This document shows, in pieces, positions 23,472 through 34,671 of a stretch of 64,000 nt of DNA. Position 1 is the first letter of the stretch, and each line of letters begins with the position of its first letter. A program made the translations under genes and the position numbers. Origin of the DNA: Albula goreensis (lineage: Eukaryota; Chordata; Actinopteri; Albuliformes; Albulidae). The notes under the pieces were generated by a model. The model did not search any database and had not been told where the DNA came from. It saw only the letters and a program-made list of their open reading frames with translations. The DNA is taken from positions 41,787,212 through 41,851,211 of the forward strand of contig CM040746.1 in NCBI GenBank assembly GCA_022829145.1, written 5' to 3'.

Positions 23472-23670
23472 GTCCACTCTCCACCTTCTCCACCATCCAT
23501 CTCTCCACTCTCCACCTTCTCCACCATCTATCTCTCCACTCTCCACCTTCTCCACCATCCATCTCTCCACTCTCCACCTTCTCCACCATCCATCTCTCCA
23601 CTCTCCACCTTCTCCACCATCCATCTCTCCACTCTCCACCCTCTCCACCATCCATCTCTCCACTCTCCAC
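23472..23670. repeat. 31-bp pyrimidine-rich minisatellite, about 6.5 copies
   Basis: Unit CCATCTCTCCACTCTCCACC followed by TTCTCCACCAT, nearly identical copies. The whole plus strand is C/T/A with almost no G. Frames through it on both strands are artefacts. Confidence 0.95.
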
Positions 23671-23841
23671 ATACACCACACCGAACTCTTTCTCCTCAAT
23701 TTTTCTTATTTTTTCCCCTGCCCAGGAAGTACTGTTTTGTGATACCCCACTGCCTCAACCAGGTTGTCTTTTAAAAGGGTAGTGTCACATACGATATGTT
23801 TACTATTACATGTATACTATACTTTGTTTCTTGTATTGTTT
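23671..23841. other. Short unique spacer
   Basis: Nothing recognised. Confidence 0.4.
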
Positions 23842-23992
23842 CCTCAACAGGTCATCCATAGGGTTGAGTCCATTTTATCCCTACTGGCACTTGAGACTTT
23901 TACCCTCGCTAGCACTTTAACACCCTTGTCCCATGAAGTCACTCTGGATAAGACTATCTGCTGAATGCCTATAATGTAATGTAATGTAATAT
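23842..23992 (+). mobile_element. TAATG-tailed dispersed repeat (SINE/MITE-like), 3' portion
   Basis: Body shared with 9991-10090 (other strand), then GTCACTCTGGATAAGACTAT, CTGCTGAATGCC and a tail of TAATG pentamers. The tail wording is the standard 3' end of a very abundant group of teleost interspersed repeats. There is no coding content. The 5' limit is set by the match to the other copy and may be short. Confidence 0.75.
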
Positions 23993-25193
23993 GCAGTTGT
24001 TTGTTTTTTAACCAGTTCCTTACAAAACATTGCTCTGTGTGGTACAAAACAAACAAAAAAATCAATTTTATGAATCCCCCCAACACAGTTTACCATCATG
24101 AAATGTTTACCTTGCAAGGATTTCTTTTAAAAAAAAAAACATAATTTTTTTGTTTGGGCAGAAATGTAAAAAACAACAAGCCGTAGGTCATTTGTGGCGG
24201 TGTCTCTCATGTGCTCAGCTGGATCTGGTCTTCATCTCTATGGCTCTGCAGTAAGGGGTTACAGAGGTTAATACAAGTAGAAGAGGCTATTCTAAATGAA
24301 GTTGTGCCGTTTTCCTTCATTGCCGTAGTGTCAGTGAAGCAACCACTGCACACTGAATTCTTTTTCCATGAAAGGGGAGATTAAACTGAGTTTGTCTCCT
24401 TCTGTGAGACTAGATGTATCATGATCCACCCAGGGAAAGGCCATTTCAGGTCTATGCCTCTGCCAGCTTCAGCTGCTATAGTATTCACTAAAACATTTCC
24501 GCCGAAGATCTGTGGCATTAGAGATCAGCTTAAGATGATAACAGCTAAACCAGAGGAGAATTTCTGCTTCCCAACTGCACTTTAATTTTGGCAGTGGAGA
24601 TAAAGGACAGGAGCTGGTCTGCTGGTCCACTCCAAAAGCAGCCGAGTCTGCCCACTGGAGACTCTGCTTTATTGGGCTCATGTTCATGCTATTCTGTTTT
24701 TCTCCATGAAAATGGGCCTGATGCTTATTGATGATTGTTTTTCAGTCAAAATTTTAATTTTTTATCATTTATTTTTATTAAAATTCTCCTCTATTCCCAG
24801 GTTTACAAGAATTTAGTAGAAATGTTGTATGGATCCAGAGCAATGGTATTTCTTTTTCTTAAAAAAAGGAAGCAATTGAGGATAACCCGATTAGCTCTTC
24901 AGCCAGTGGGACATGGCTGTTGTTGTTTTGTTGCCTGTAAAATTGGCTTAGACAGCACATATTTCCTCTCAGTGCTGTAAATGGAGAATTTTGTTTGACT
25001 TTCAGTGATGCAATTTTTTAATTTCCATTTTCTATAAGTAACATAGTTTATTTGGGTTTTGAGTATCTGATAATCATATTTTTTTATGTGTGCTGTGCTT
25101 CCCAGTATGAACCATCTGCCAACATATTAATTCACAACACATGCCCTAAAGTTCCAATTAAGAGTACAAAGTGAAACATTTTTGAAATACCTC
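23993..25193. other. Unique non-coding DNA
   Basis: No gene recognised; AT-rich with short A and T runs. Confidence 0.5.
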
Positions 25194-25433
25194 ATGAAAT
25201 ACAGTTAAATCTGTTAAATTCCCATCCTCAAATACCTTTCCTTTTTATGGTTCTCAAATGTGTACGTTAATATATGAAATACAGTTAAATCTGTTAAATT
25301 CCCATCCTCAAATACCTTTCCTTTTTATGGTTCTCAAATGTGTACGTTAATATATGAAATACAGTTAAATCTGTTAAATTCCCATCCTCAAATACCTTTC
25401 CTTTTTATGGTTCTCAAATGTGTACGCTAATAT
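25194..25433. repeat. 80-bp unit, three head-to-tail copies, almost identical
   Basis: The unit begins ATGAAATACAGTTAAATCTG and ends GTGTACGTTAATAT. Copies start at 25194, 25274 and 25354; the only difference I see is GTTAATAT versus GCTAATAT at the end of the third. Exact 80-bp spacing and near identity point to a very recent triplication or to an assembly repeat. Confidence 0.95.
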
Positions 25434-25917
25434 TATGAACCCCACAGGGTCTTGCTCATTGCTCTGTCCATTTCTGGTTTAGGGCATTCCGTTAGCTCCT
25501 CACGATGTTCAGCAGGATGATAGACTGTTAACGCCACTGCAGGTTCACTCATACATTAGACCACTGTCACTTTGACCACTCTAGAATATGGAGACAGAAG
25601 AGCAGTGTTATGTTCATTTGCTGCGATGAGGTCATTTAAAAAGAGCAGAGGCTAGGATGAAATCCAGAGACCGAGAAGGCCCTCCTGCCCCACCCTAAGG
25701 TTTACAGGTGTTTATTTTGAATGGCTCTGCTTTTTACGGAAACCTCATTGCTCTTCACCGTGAATCACGCATTTGAATTAAACAGTGTTTTTGTTTTGTA
25801 CTTGGGAAGAAAATGGGGTGTGAATTCACACTTTCAGAACAATAATTGGAAATTCACGTGAAAACTTGCTCAGGCTAGCAGTCATACTGTGGGTGTTAAG
25901 GTGTACCCAACTCCAGC
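25434..25917. other. Unique non-coding DNA
   Basis: Nothing recognised. Confidence 0.5.
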
Positions 25918-26796
25918 ATGTGATGTGGATTACGGTTAAGGTCATGTTATGTGGTTTAGGGTCAGGGTTATGTAATGTGGGTGGGATAGGGTCATGTGAT
26001 GTGGGTGGGTTAGGGTCATGTTCTGTGGTTTAGGGTCAGGGTTATGTAATGTGAGTGGGTTAGGGTCATGTGATGTGGGTTAGGGTTAAGGTCATGTTAT
26101 GTGGTTTAGGGTCAGGGTTATGTAATGTGGGTAGGTTAGGGTCATGTGATGTGGGTTAGGGTTAAGGTCATGTTATGTGGTTTAGGGTCAGGGTTATGTA
26201 ATGTGGGTAGGTTAGGGTCATGTGATGTGGGTTAGGGTTAAGGTCATGTTATGTGGTTTAGGGTAAGGGTTATGTAATGTGAGTGGGTTTGGGTCATGTG
26301 ATGTGGGTTAGGGTTAAGGTCATGTTATGTGGTTTAGGGTCAGGGTTATGTAATGTGAGTGGGTTAGGGTCATGTGATGTGGGTTAGGGTTAAGGTCATG
26401 TTATGTGGTTTAGGGTCAGGGTTATGTAATGTGAGTGGGTTTGGGTCATGTGATGTGGGTTAGGGTTAAGGTCATGTTATGTGGTTTAGGGTCAGGGTTA
26501 TGTAATGTGGGTGGGATAGGGTCATGTGATGTGGGTTATGGTTAAGGTCATGTTATGTGGTTTAGGGTCAGGGTTATGTAATGTGAGTGGGTTAGGGTCA
26601 TGTGATGTGGGTTACGGTTAAGGTCATGTTATGTGGTTTAGGGTCAGGGTTATGTAATGTGGGTGGGTTAGGGTCATGTGATGTGGGTTAGGGTTAAGGT
26701 CATGTTATGTGGTTTTGGGTCAGGGTTATGTAATGTGGGTGGGTTAGGGTTAGGGTCATGTGATGTGGGTTAGGGTTAGGGTCATGTGATGTGGAT
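25918..26796 (+). repeat. 76-bp minisatellite rich in telomere-like GGGTTA, about 11.5 copies
   Basis: The unit contains GGGTTAGGGTCATGTGATGT, GGGTTAGGGTTAAGGTCATG, TTATGTGGTTTAGGGTCAGG and GTTATGTAATGTGAGT in this order. Each 76-bp unit therefore carries several TTAGGG or near-TTAGGG hexamers in one orientation, spaced by GTCATG/GTTATG. It looks like a degenerate telomeric tract reamplified as a longer unit. The last units near 26745-26790 shift to purer GGTTAGGGTTAGGG. Confidence 0.9.
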
Positions 26797-26879
26797 ATTT
26801 ACTCTGGAGTTTTTGGTACGATTATCCCTGTCTTGGGTACTGTGTGATGTAAGTCACTCTGAATCAGAGCACCTACCTA
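26797..26879 (+). mobile_element. TAATG-tailed repeat, 3' portion, seed of the following array
   Basis: GTAAGTCACTCTGAATCAGA followed by GCACCTACCTAATGGCTG and TAATGTAATG is a diverged copy of the tail at 23934-23990 (GTCACTCTGGATAAG ... CTGAATGCC). It runs directly into the 45-bp array. Confidence 0.65.
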
Positions 26880-27260
26880 ATGGCTGTAATGTAATGCAAT
26901 GCATTTCTCCCCCATGCTCGAGGAATGGCTGTAATGTAATGCAATGCATTTCTCCCCCATGCTCGAGGAATGGCTGTAATGTAATGCAATGCATTTCTCC
27001 CCCACGCTCGAGGAATGGCTGTAATGTAATGCAATGCATTTCTCCCCCATGCTCGATGCTGCAATGCATTTCTCCCCCACGCTCGAGGAATGGCTGTAAT
27101 GTAATGCAATGCATTTCTCCCCCATGCTCGAGGAATGGCTGTAATGTAATGCAATGCATTTCTCCCCCACGCTCGAGGAATGGCTGTAATGTAATGCAAT
27201 GCATTTCTCCCCCACGCTCGAGGAATGGCTGTAATGTAATGCAATGCATTTTTCCCCCAT
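26880..27260. repeat. 45-bp minisatellite derived from a TAATG repeat tail, 9 units
   Basis: Unit GAATGGCTGTAATGTAATGC followed by AATGCATTTCTCCCCCATGCTCGAG. The first half is the TAATG tail of the element just upstream. One unit (around 27050-27080) has lost about 20 bp. A CCATGC/CCACGC variant alternates between units. As 45 is a multiple of three, all frames stay open; those frames are artefacts. Confidence 0.93.
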
Positions 27261-27744
27261 CATTATTTTGGAGTTATCATATTTGTATTTAGTTGTCTGT
27301 AACATTATGGCCCTAATAAGACTAGTCTTGGTTTTATTTCTAGTGTTAGGCAATTTTAATGAAGTTTTTGCATTCAATTACAGTAGGCAGAGATTAATTT
27401 ATACTGGATAATTACACATTTATTATTTTAACAGTTGTGGAATAAATGTGTTGCTGATGGAATTTTTGTATGTGATTAAAATGCAATTGGATCAGCATTC
27501 ATTTCAACATATAGATTTTTTCTGATGGCTGCAACAAACCTCTTCTTTGCAAAACAAGTATATGAAAGCAAAAAAACTGGGCAGAACATTACATAATGTG
27601 GAACAGCTCAGTGCTTTTAGTTCCCACGCTGGGTCATTCCAGCATTTTTATCATGGAACAAATCCATCACCTTTTCTACCTGACAGCAAGCATTCACAGA
27701 GCAAATCAAATGGTCCAAGTGTTTCTGTGGTTTACTTTGCAGGG
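27261..27744. other. Unique non-coding DNA
   Basis: Nothing recognised. Confidence 0.45.
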
Positions 27745-27830
27745 GTTTTTCTCCCTCATTTCAAAATCTATGAGTTTTTACTGCTTTCATGAGTTTGAAA
27801 CCTTATTCTCCTGTCCACTGCTTCTTCCTT
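27745..27830 (+). repeat. Dispersed repeat, copy A of a pair
   Basis: Matches 30985-31063 in the same orientation at roughly 85 per cent. Shared stretches include ATTTCAAAATCTATGAGTTT, TTACTGC, TTCATG-GTTTGAAAC and CTTATTCTCC. Nature unknown; there is no terminal structure. Confidence 0.75.
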
Positions 27831-27994
27831 TCAAGTGCAGTTTAGCTCATGAAATATCACTTCTGTGCACCTGAACTGTTACGAACATATACACAGCTGT
27901 ATTTGTATTAAGCTATGTATGTATGTTCCTAAGCTATGCTTATCTGAATCACTTGGCTTCCTGGACAGGTTAATTTCCACTTGAATCCTGTGTT
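27831..27994. other. Unique spacer
   Basis: Nothing recognised. Confidence 0.4.
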
Positions 27995-28130
27995 TGTCAC
28001 ATGTCTGGTCTGAACTATACTTTCCTCATGTTCTGTATTTCTGTACTTCAGCCTTGATCTATACCCTTGTGTTTGTACTGTAAGTTGGTCTGGCTGAGTG
28101 TGTCTGTTAACTATGTAATGTAATGTGAAG
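27995..28130 (+). mobile_element. Diverged TAATG-tailed repeat end
   Basis: GTACTGTAAGTTGGTCTGGC, TGAGTGTGTCTGTTAACTA and TGTAATGTAATG follow the order of the teleost tail (GTAAGT-GCTCTGGATAAGAG, GTCTGCTAAATG, TAATG) with many substitutions. Older than the copy at 23842. Confidence 0.5.
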
Positions 28131-29281
28131 TGAGTATTATGGGCTGTGTGGCCATGGCCTGCAGTGGTAACTACCTAACTGACACCATTATAATTTAATG
28201 AGGCTGAGTAGCAAAAGCATTGCATTATGGGAAAGGCTGATTTGCCTTTTGATGGTGTGATTTGACTCTCAAACCTTTCCACAGTCCCCAGCTGTTCATT
28301 TGCAGAATGTCTGACTCAGACTCACAAAGAATAACCAAAATATGCTGAGGAAGGCTGTTTCAGTCCCCAGCACTGTGATAGGAAATGATTTTGCACATAT
28401 CAAGCGCATAACCCATTCACAGATGCTGAGCATTTTTCTATTGTAGTGTCCATATGCACTCTGATATGAAGTGGGACACAGTGACTTCAGTGGTGGCCTT
28501 CATTTGCCACTACTTAAGAAACAGTTTATGATTCTCTGAGATGGGTCAGAGGTCACAGATCCCACTTACATTTCACATAGTTTTCATATTCCTGCACACA
28601 ACTTGATGCACATACACTAGTTAGAGATGGTTGAGTTGAGCCACCCATCATACTATGTGACCCAGGTAACTGTGGAAGTAGAGAGAGGGATTCTGGGAGA
28701 CAGTGGGACTACATTTCCCATTAATACAGAGGAATTGAACGAGCACCCTCTCCACTTCCTGTTTCACCCACTTCACCTTCACCCATCCCCCTCCATCTCC
28801 TTCTTCATTGCTGATTAATTTAGCATTATTTGCTTTGAAAACTGGTGGGGAAAATGAATCATTTAGCGCTGCTCTGTCCGTGACGGGCATGCTCAGTACG
28901 GCATGCTGCTTTAATACTCGCTATGGAATAAACACAATCTATTAAAAATCTATTAAACAAAATAACAGAAATTGATGTGGGCTTTGAAGTTACTTTTCGT
29001 CCCCTCGAGGGAACTCAGACCCATTTATATATTTATTATATATATTTTCATATACTGGCATTTCAAAAAGTATGTAAAGCATTGATCAGACTGTCACCTT
29101 GAGATGAATTTGAGTATGATGTTTTACAAGGAGTGGGTCTTCACATGGGTGTCTCCCAGGAATAGATTACCGCACTGGGGTGGAAAAACTCTGCTGGCAG
29201 GCACAGCTCAGGATATAAATTCTCATTGAAATGAGGTCATGGGGAGAGGATGGTGGCAGCGGGGTGGGGGGTGTAAGATAT
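28131..29281. other. Unique non-coding DNA
   Basis: No gene recognised. Confidence 0.5.
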
Positions 29282-30050
29282 GGCTGCTGTTCCCACTGGC
29301 AGCTGTGGCACTGTGCAGCTGTTCCCACTGGCAGCTGTGGTGCTGTGCAGCTGTTCCCACTGTGCAGATGTGGTGCTGTGCAGCTGTTCCCACTGTGCAG
29401 ATGTGGCGCTGTGCAGCTGTTCCCACTGGCAGCTGTGGTGCTGTGCAGCTGTTCCCACTGGCAGCTGTGGTGCTGTGCAGCTGTTCCCACTGTTCAGCTG
29501 TGGCGCTGTGCAGCTGTTCCCACTGGCAGCTGTGGTGCTGTGCAGCTGTTCCCACTGTTCAGCTGTGGTGCTGTGCAGCTGTTCCCACTGTTCAGCTGTG
29601 GTGCTGTGCAGCTGTTCCCACTGTTGCCACTGTGCAGATGTGGTGCTGTGCAGCTGTTGGTGCAGCTGTGCAGCTGTTCCCACTGTTCAGCTGTGGCGCT
29701 GTGCAGCTGTTCCCACTGTTCAGCTGTGGTGCTGTGCAGCTGTTCCCACTGTTCAGCTGTGGTGCTGTGCAGCTGTTCCCACTGTGCAGCTGTGGCGCTG
29801 TGCAGCTGTTCCCACTGTTCAGCTGTGGTGCTGTGCAGCTGTTCCCACTGTTCAGCTGTGGCGCTGTTCCCACTGTGCAGCTGTTCCCAGCTGTTCCCAC
29901 AGCTGTGGTGCTGTGCAGCTGTTCCCACTGTGCAGCTGTGGTGCTGTGCAGCTCTTCCCACTGTTCAGCTGTGGTGCTGTGCAGCTGTTCCCACTGTGTA
30001 GCTGTGGTGCTGTGCAGCTCTTCCCACTGTGTAGCTGTGGTGCTGTGCAA
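29282..30050. repeat. 33-bp minisatellite with two CAGCTG sites per unit, about 23 copies
   Basis: Unit GCAGCTGTTCCCACTGTTCA followed by GCTGTGGTGCTGT, with GGCAGCTG and GTGCAGCTG or GTGCAGATG variants. CAGCTG, an E-box-type hexamer, occurs about twice per unit. Both strands stay open over 250-290 codons because 33 is a multiple of three; composition (Cys/Ala/Val or Gln/Ser/Thr) is pure repeat. It abuts the next array with no spacer. Confidence 0.93.
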
Positions 30051-30922
30051 CAGTGCCGTAAGCCAGAGAAGAGGCAGCGAGTATTGTTCTGTAGGCTTCA
30101 GCTCAGTGCCGTAAGCCAGAGAAGAGGCAGCGAGTATTGTTCTGTAGGCTTCAGCTCAGTGCCGTAAGCCAGAGAAGAGGCAGCGAGTATTGTTCTGTAG
30201 GCTTCAGCTCAGTGCCGTAAGCCAGAGAAGAGGCAGCGAGTATTGTTCTGTAGGCTTCAGCTCAGTGCCGTAAGCCAGAGAAGAGGCAGCGAGTATTGTT
30301 CTGTAGGCTTCAGCTCAGTGCCGTAAGCCAGAGAGGAGGCAGCGAGTACAGTGCCGTAAGCCAGAGAGGAGGCAGCGAGTATTGTTCTGTAGGCTTCAGC
30401 TCAGTGCCGTAGGCCAGAGAAGAGGCAGCTAGTACAGTGCCGTAAGCCAGAGAAGAGGCAGCGAGTATTGTTCTGTAGGCTTCAGCTCAGTGCCGTAAGC
30501 CAGAGAGGAGGCAGCGAGTATTGTTCTGTAGGCTTCAGCTCAGTGCCGTAAGCCAGAGAGGAGGCAGCGAGTATTGTTCTGTAGGCTTCAGCTCAGTGCC
30601 GTAAGCCAGAGAAGAGGCAGCGAGTATTGTTCTGTAGGCTTCAGCTCAGTGCCGTAAGCCAGAGAAGAGGCAGCGAGTATTGTTCTGTAGGCTTCAGCTC
30701 AGTGCCGTAAGCCAGAGAAGAGGCAGCGAGTATTGTTCTGTAGGCTTCAGCTCAGTGCCGTAAGCCAGAGAGGAGGCAACGAGTATTGTTCTGTAGGCTT
30801 CAGCTCAGTGCCGTAAGCCAGAGAAGAGGCAGCGAGTATTGTTCTGTAGGCTTCAGCTCAGTGCCGTAAGCCAGAGAAGAGGCAGCGAGTATTGTTCTGT
30901 AGGCTTCAGCTCAGTGCCGTAA
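30051..30922. repeat. 53-bp minisatellite, about 17 copies
   Basis: Unit AGTGCCGTAAGCCAGAGAAG, AGGCAGCGAGTATTGTTCTG, TAGGCTTCAGCTC. Copies are nearly identical (AGAGAAG versus AGAGAGG). Two units, near 30350 and 30434, share the same 20-bp internal deletion, leaving GCGAGTACAGTGCCG. Confidence 0.95.
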
Positions 30923-30984
30923 TATTCAGATCATTCATTCTTGTTTCCATGACAACTCACTATAGTTTGATATTTCATTTTCAA
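30923..30984. other. Short spacer
   Basis: Nothing recognised. Confidence 0.4.
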
Positions 30985-31063
30985 AGATTTTTGCTCCCTT
31001 ATTTCAAAATCTATGAGTTTTTACTGCATTCATGCGTTTGAAACATCCTTATTCTCCAACCCA
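30985..31063 (+). repeat. Dispersed repeat, copy B of a pair
   Basis: Second copy of the segment at 27745-27830, same orientation, about 3.2 kb away, with the 33-bp and 53-bp arrays lying between the two. Confidence 0.75.
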
Positions 31064-33205
31064 CTACTCACAGGGGTGAGCAGGATAGGGGTGGTAACAC
31101 AGGATGTGGATGTTTTAATTTTCATTTCGTTTTGTACATTTTATACCTATGATCATCGACTGTTATTGGTCTCAAGTTTTTCATATGTTTGAATGAACCC
31201 TATAATGAAAAGTTTGGTCATTTCATTAAATATGAATATCCATTCATAATGAGAGTGTACAATTGAGGGATATCACAAAGTTCAAGATGAGAAATACATC
31301 CAACAGAACTCATTCTCCTTTCAGTGCAGTCCCATGGGAATTCAGTCTAACACAGTGCTTTGTCCTACACTTTGATTTAAGATAGTGCTCCAGTTTTCTG
31401 TCTGCACACCATCATAAGTTCAGACATTTGAATTAATACAACCATTTATACTGTCAAAGAACTGGGAAAAACATCATGTTTGCCTAATATTCTCTACAGC
31501 AGAATCATTGGAGTGAACATTTACTTAACACTGGGATAAAATGCCACAGGAGCAATGATGAACATGTAGGTGACATTCAGAGTTGAAGATCGTTGCTACT
31601 TTGCAAAGCCCTTGCTCTTGTTTGCTGAGAAAGACAAATGTCTGTGCATTCCTGTATGGAGATTAACGTTCGGCCAATATGTCAATAAGCTGCAATAAAG
31701 AGAGAGAGATGTCACGGGCTGCGATGGGTGGCCACTCTGAAAGGTTATCATGGAAAGGTTATTACATTATTCAGATTCAAAGATCTGGGGAGACTCAGCA
31801 GAGATGAATGGAGGAGATTTATATTCACCCAGAGACAAATGGAAAAGTCTGAGTCTTTATAAATCTGATCGGAGCCAAAATAAAAACAAACACACAAACA
31901 GAAAGGAGGGTGAGCTGTCCCTTTCATGTGTTGATCTATTATTCTGTCTATTTGTTGTTTTGTTGGAGTGGAGTGATGATGGCAATCCTCTGAAACTGTA
32001 CCCCAGCCCACTGAGTTCAGCTTTTCCCTTTCACATCCTGTTTGAATTGTGATTCAGCCTGCCGCTCAACATGAGATTTATTGCAGAATAATGTAACATC
32101 TGTTAGCTCATGAATGTCAAGCATTTCATAACTAAAGAAGGGTAAATTAGTATTTGTTTTCGAAATGACAGTAATAATGAGAACAAAGGATGTTATGAAG
32201 ATAGAATGGCCTTCAATTCAATTTGAAAGAGTTCTGTCAGTTCTGCCAGTTTGACAGAACAAATGTTTGGTTAGGAAAAAGAAATTGTGAAAAATTATCC
32301 TGAACAACAAGTAGTGATAGCATTTGTTCTTTTATGTGAGATATCACACTTAGAGGAGAGAGATGCAGAAAGGGAATAATAATAATATTATAACAATCTT
32401 TGTGTATTTTAAACAACCTATTGATGGAAGAGATCTGAAAGGCTTCTCCTCTATTTAAAACATTTGCATCCTGTTTAACAAATGTCAATTTTCCAACTTG
32501 CTGAAAGGTCAGGCATCACTGGCTGGCTCTTAAATCGAAAGTATTTTTAGTGTGTCATGATCTTTGATTTTCATGGGATGTTGTTCAAAGCTGCCTGGTA
32601 ATTTTCATGTGTACATTTTTTCCCAGTTTGTATAAGTTATTGTCTGCCTGTTTCTGTATTTAAAATTCACCTGATCAATAAACACTACTGCTTTCTTAGG
32701 CACAGTTTACCTACAGTGAGATTGTGTGTCTTTCCCACCTTGAGAGGAAAGTTAACCTCCCAGATGTGTGTGAATTTGGGTCATATCAGTTATGTTTGCA
32801 GGGTAATGTCAGTTTTTACCTGACTTGGTTCAGCCATAATTTGAATTTTACCCTTCTAAAATGTACAATTCGCCATCATTCATTATGACATTATTTTATT
32901 CTTTAATGTCATAGCCTGAGGGTGCCATATATATTTCATGATAGATGAAAGCAGTATGTTATTTATACTCTGTACTTTTGTCCTACGGTCTCTTGCTTTC
33001 TCAGCCACCAAGCTCTGCCTCTGGGTCAATTTTGACCCAAAAGGTTTGACTCAAACAGCATCTTTGTACCCTGAAGGTGTAAAAATATAAAATTCCCACT
33101 CTTTTTTACATGTTCACATCCCTGGTGTTGTAGAGGTTATAAAGTTACTGGCTGGAACAGGTAAATGAAGTTTCTCTGACATTAAATGGTGAAACAGCTC
33201 AACAA
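31064..33205. other. Unique non-coding DNA
   Basis: No gene recognised. A plus-strand frame of 100 codons at 31750-32052 and a minus-strand frame of 83 codons at 32237-32488 show no family features. Confidence 0.5.
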
Positions 33206-33546
33206 GTGGCACATGATCACAGCGGAATGGCACATGATCACAGCGGAATGGCACATGATCACAGCGGAATGGCACATGATCACAGCGGAATGGCACATGA
33301 TCACAGCGGAATGGCACATGATCACAGCGGAATGGCACAGGATCACAGCGGAATGGCACATGATCACAGCGGAATGGCACATGATCACAGCGGAATGGCA
33401 CATGATCACAGCGGAATGGCACATGATCACAGCGGAATGGCACAGGATCACAGCGGAATGGCACATGATCACAGCGGAATGGCACATGATCACAGCGGAA
33501 TGGCACATGGTCACAGCGGAATGGCACATGATCACAGCGGAATGGA
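33206..33546. repeat. 21-bp minisatellite, 16 copies
   Basis: Unit ATGATCACAGCGGAATGGCA plus C, 16 copies with only ATG/AGG/GTC-type single changes (CACAGGATC, CACATGGTC). The unit is seven codons, so frames on both strands read as perfect seven-residue repeats such as MAHDHSG; there is no flanking signal or second exon, so I treat them as artefacts. Confidence 0.95.
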
Positions 33547-33979
33547 AAGGAACTGTAAAGATGTAGAGCAGCTCACTTCAGTCTTCCTCCTCTACATTGA
33601 TGGACCGCAATGGACTGCCTTCATGCACCATCTTAAATTTTAATGTGCTTTATTATCATAAGGGGGGGAAACTCACCTTATGAGCAGCTCCCACCTGTAT
33701 GAGGATCCTGCTCCGGCCTTTCAAACACAGCTGCAGCGCCCTCCAAAGCCCCTGGGGCTGAGAGGAGCAGATAAGTGTGTTTGTAGCTGTATAAACCAAA
33801 TCCAAAGTTCAGGGTCCTGGCAGAGGCCTTTGGGAGGGAGAGATAAGGCAGAGGAGGGAATAATAAGACTTCCTCCTTTGCAAAATTATTCATTTGGTCA
33901 TAAAAATTCAAATGATTCATTCAAAGAAAATAATGGGAGACTACAGAGGAGTCATAAAAGCAAAAATACTCTGAGGTAT

Positions 33980-33981
<2 letters not shown>
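33547..33981. other. Unique non-coding DNA
   Basis: Nothing recognised. Confidence 0.45.

Positions 33982-34016
<35 letters not shown>
33982..34016. repeat. (CT)n microsatellite
   Basis: About 16 CT dinucleotides followed by TTTCTTTCC and further CTGT/CTCT pyrimidine-rich sequence to about 34065. Confidence 0.95.
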
Positions 34017-34020
<4 letters not shown>

Positions 34021-34290
34021 CCCTGTCTGTCTCTGTCTCTCCCTCCCCCCTTCCCCTGTCTCTTGTTCTGCTGTCATATTCCTATGGGCATAGAGGAACT
34101 TATTTTTGAATGGTTGCGTTTTTCCTGCTTAGCTTTGCAGGAGCACCTTCACTAATCTCACTGTTTCTTTGTGATTTTTTTCTTTGTGGGGTTTTAAATG
34201 TGTTCCTATATCAGATTCAGTGCCCTCTCATTCCCCCTGCTCCTTCACCTGCACCACAGGGAGGCACATTCTTCCTCTCTGTGCATCAGC
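34017..34290. other. Pyrimidine-rich and unique spacer
   Basis: Nothing beyond the pyrimidine-rich tail of the microsatellite. Confidence 0.4.
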
Positions 34291-34671
34291 ATATACACAC
34301 CAGAATAACATATACACACCAGAATGACATACGCACACCAGAATAACATATACACACCAGAATAACATACGCACACCAGAATAACATATACACACCAGAA
34401 TGACATACGCACACCAGAATGACATACGCACACCAGAATAACATATACACACCAGAATGACATACGCACACCAGAATGACATATACACACCAGAATGACA
34501 TACGCACACCAGAATAACATATACACACCAGAATAACATATACACACCAGAATGACATACGCACACCAGAATAACATATACACACCAGAATAACATATAC
34601 ACACCAGAATGACATATACACACCAGAATAACATATACACACCAGAATGACATACGCACACCAGAATGACT
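34291..34671. repeat. 19-bp minisatellite, 20 copies
   Basis: Unit CACACCAGAATAACATATA with two alternating two-position variants (CATATA/CATACG and ATAACA/ATGACA). The spacing of ACCAGAAT is exactly 19 bp throughout. Long minus-strand frames (Cys/Val/Phe-rich) are artefacts of the period. Confidence 0.95.

Noticed and set aside
33206-33546. CRISPR array
   Set aside because: The units are contiguous with no unique spacers, and the DNA is vertebrate.
33206-33643. Seven-residue His-rich repeat protein (metal binding)
   Set aside because: Attractive peptide, but it is only the translation of a 21-bp minisatellite; the other strand and another phase are equally open.
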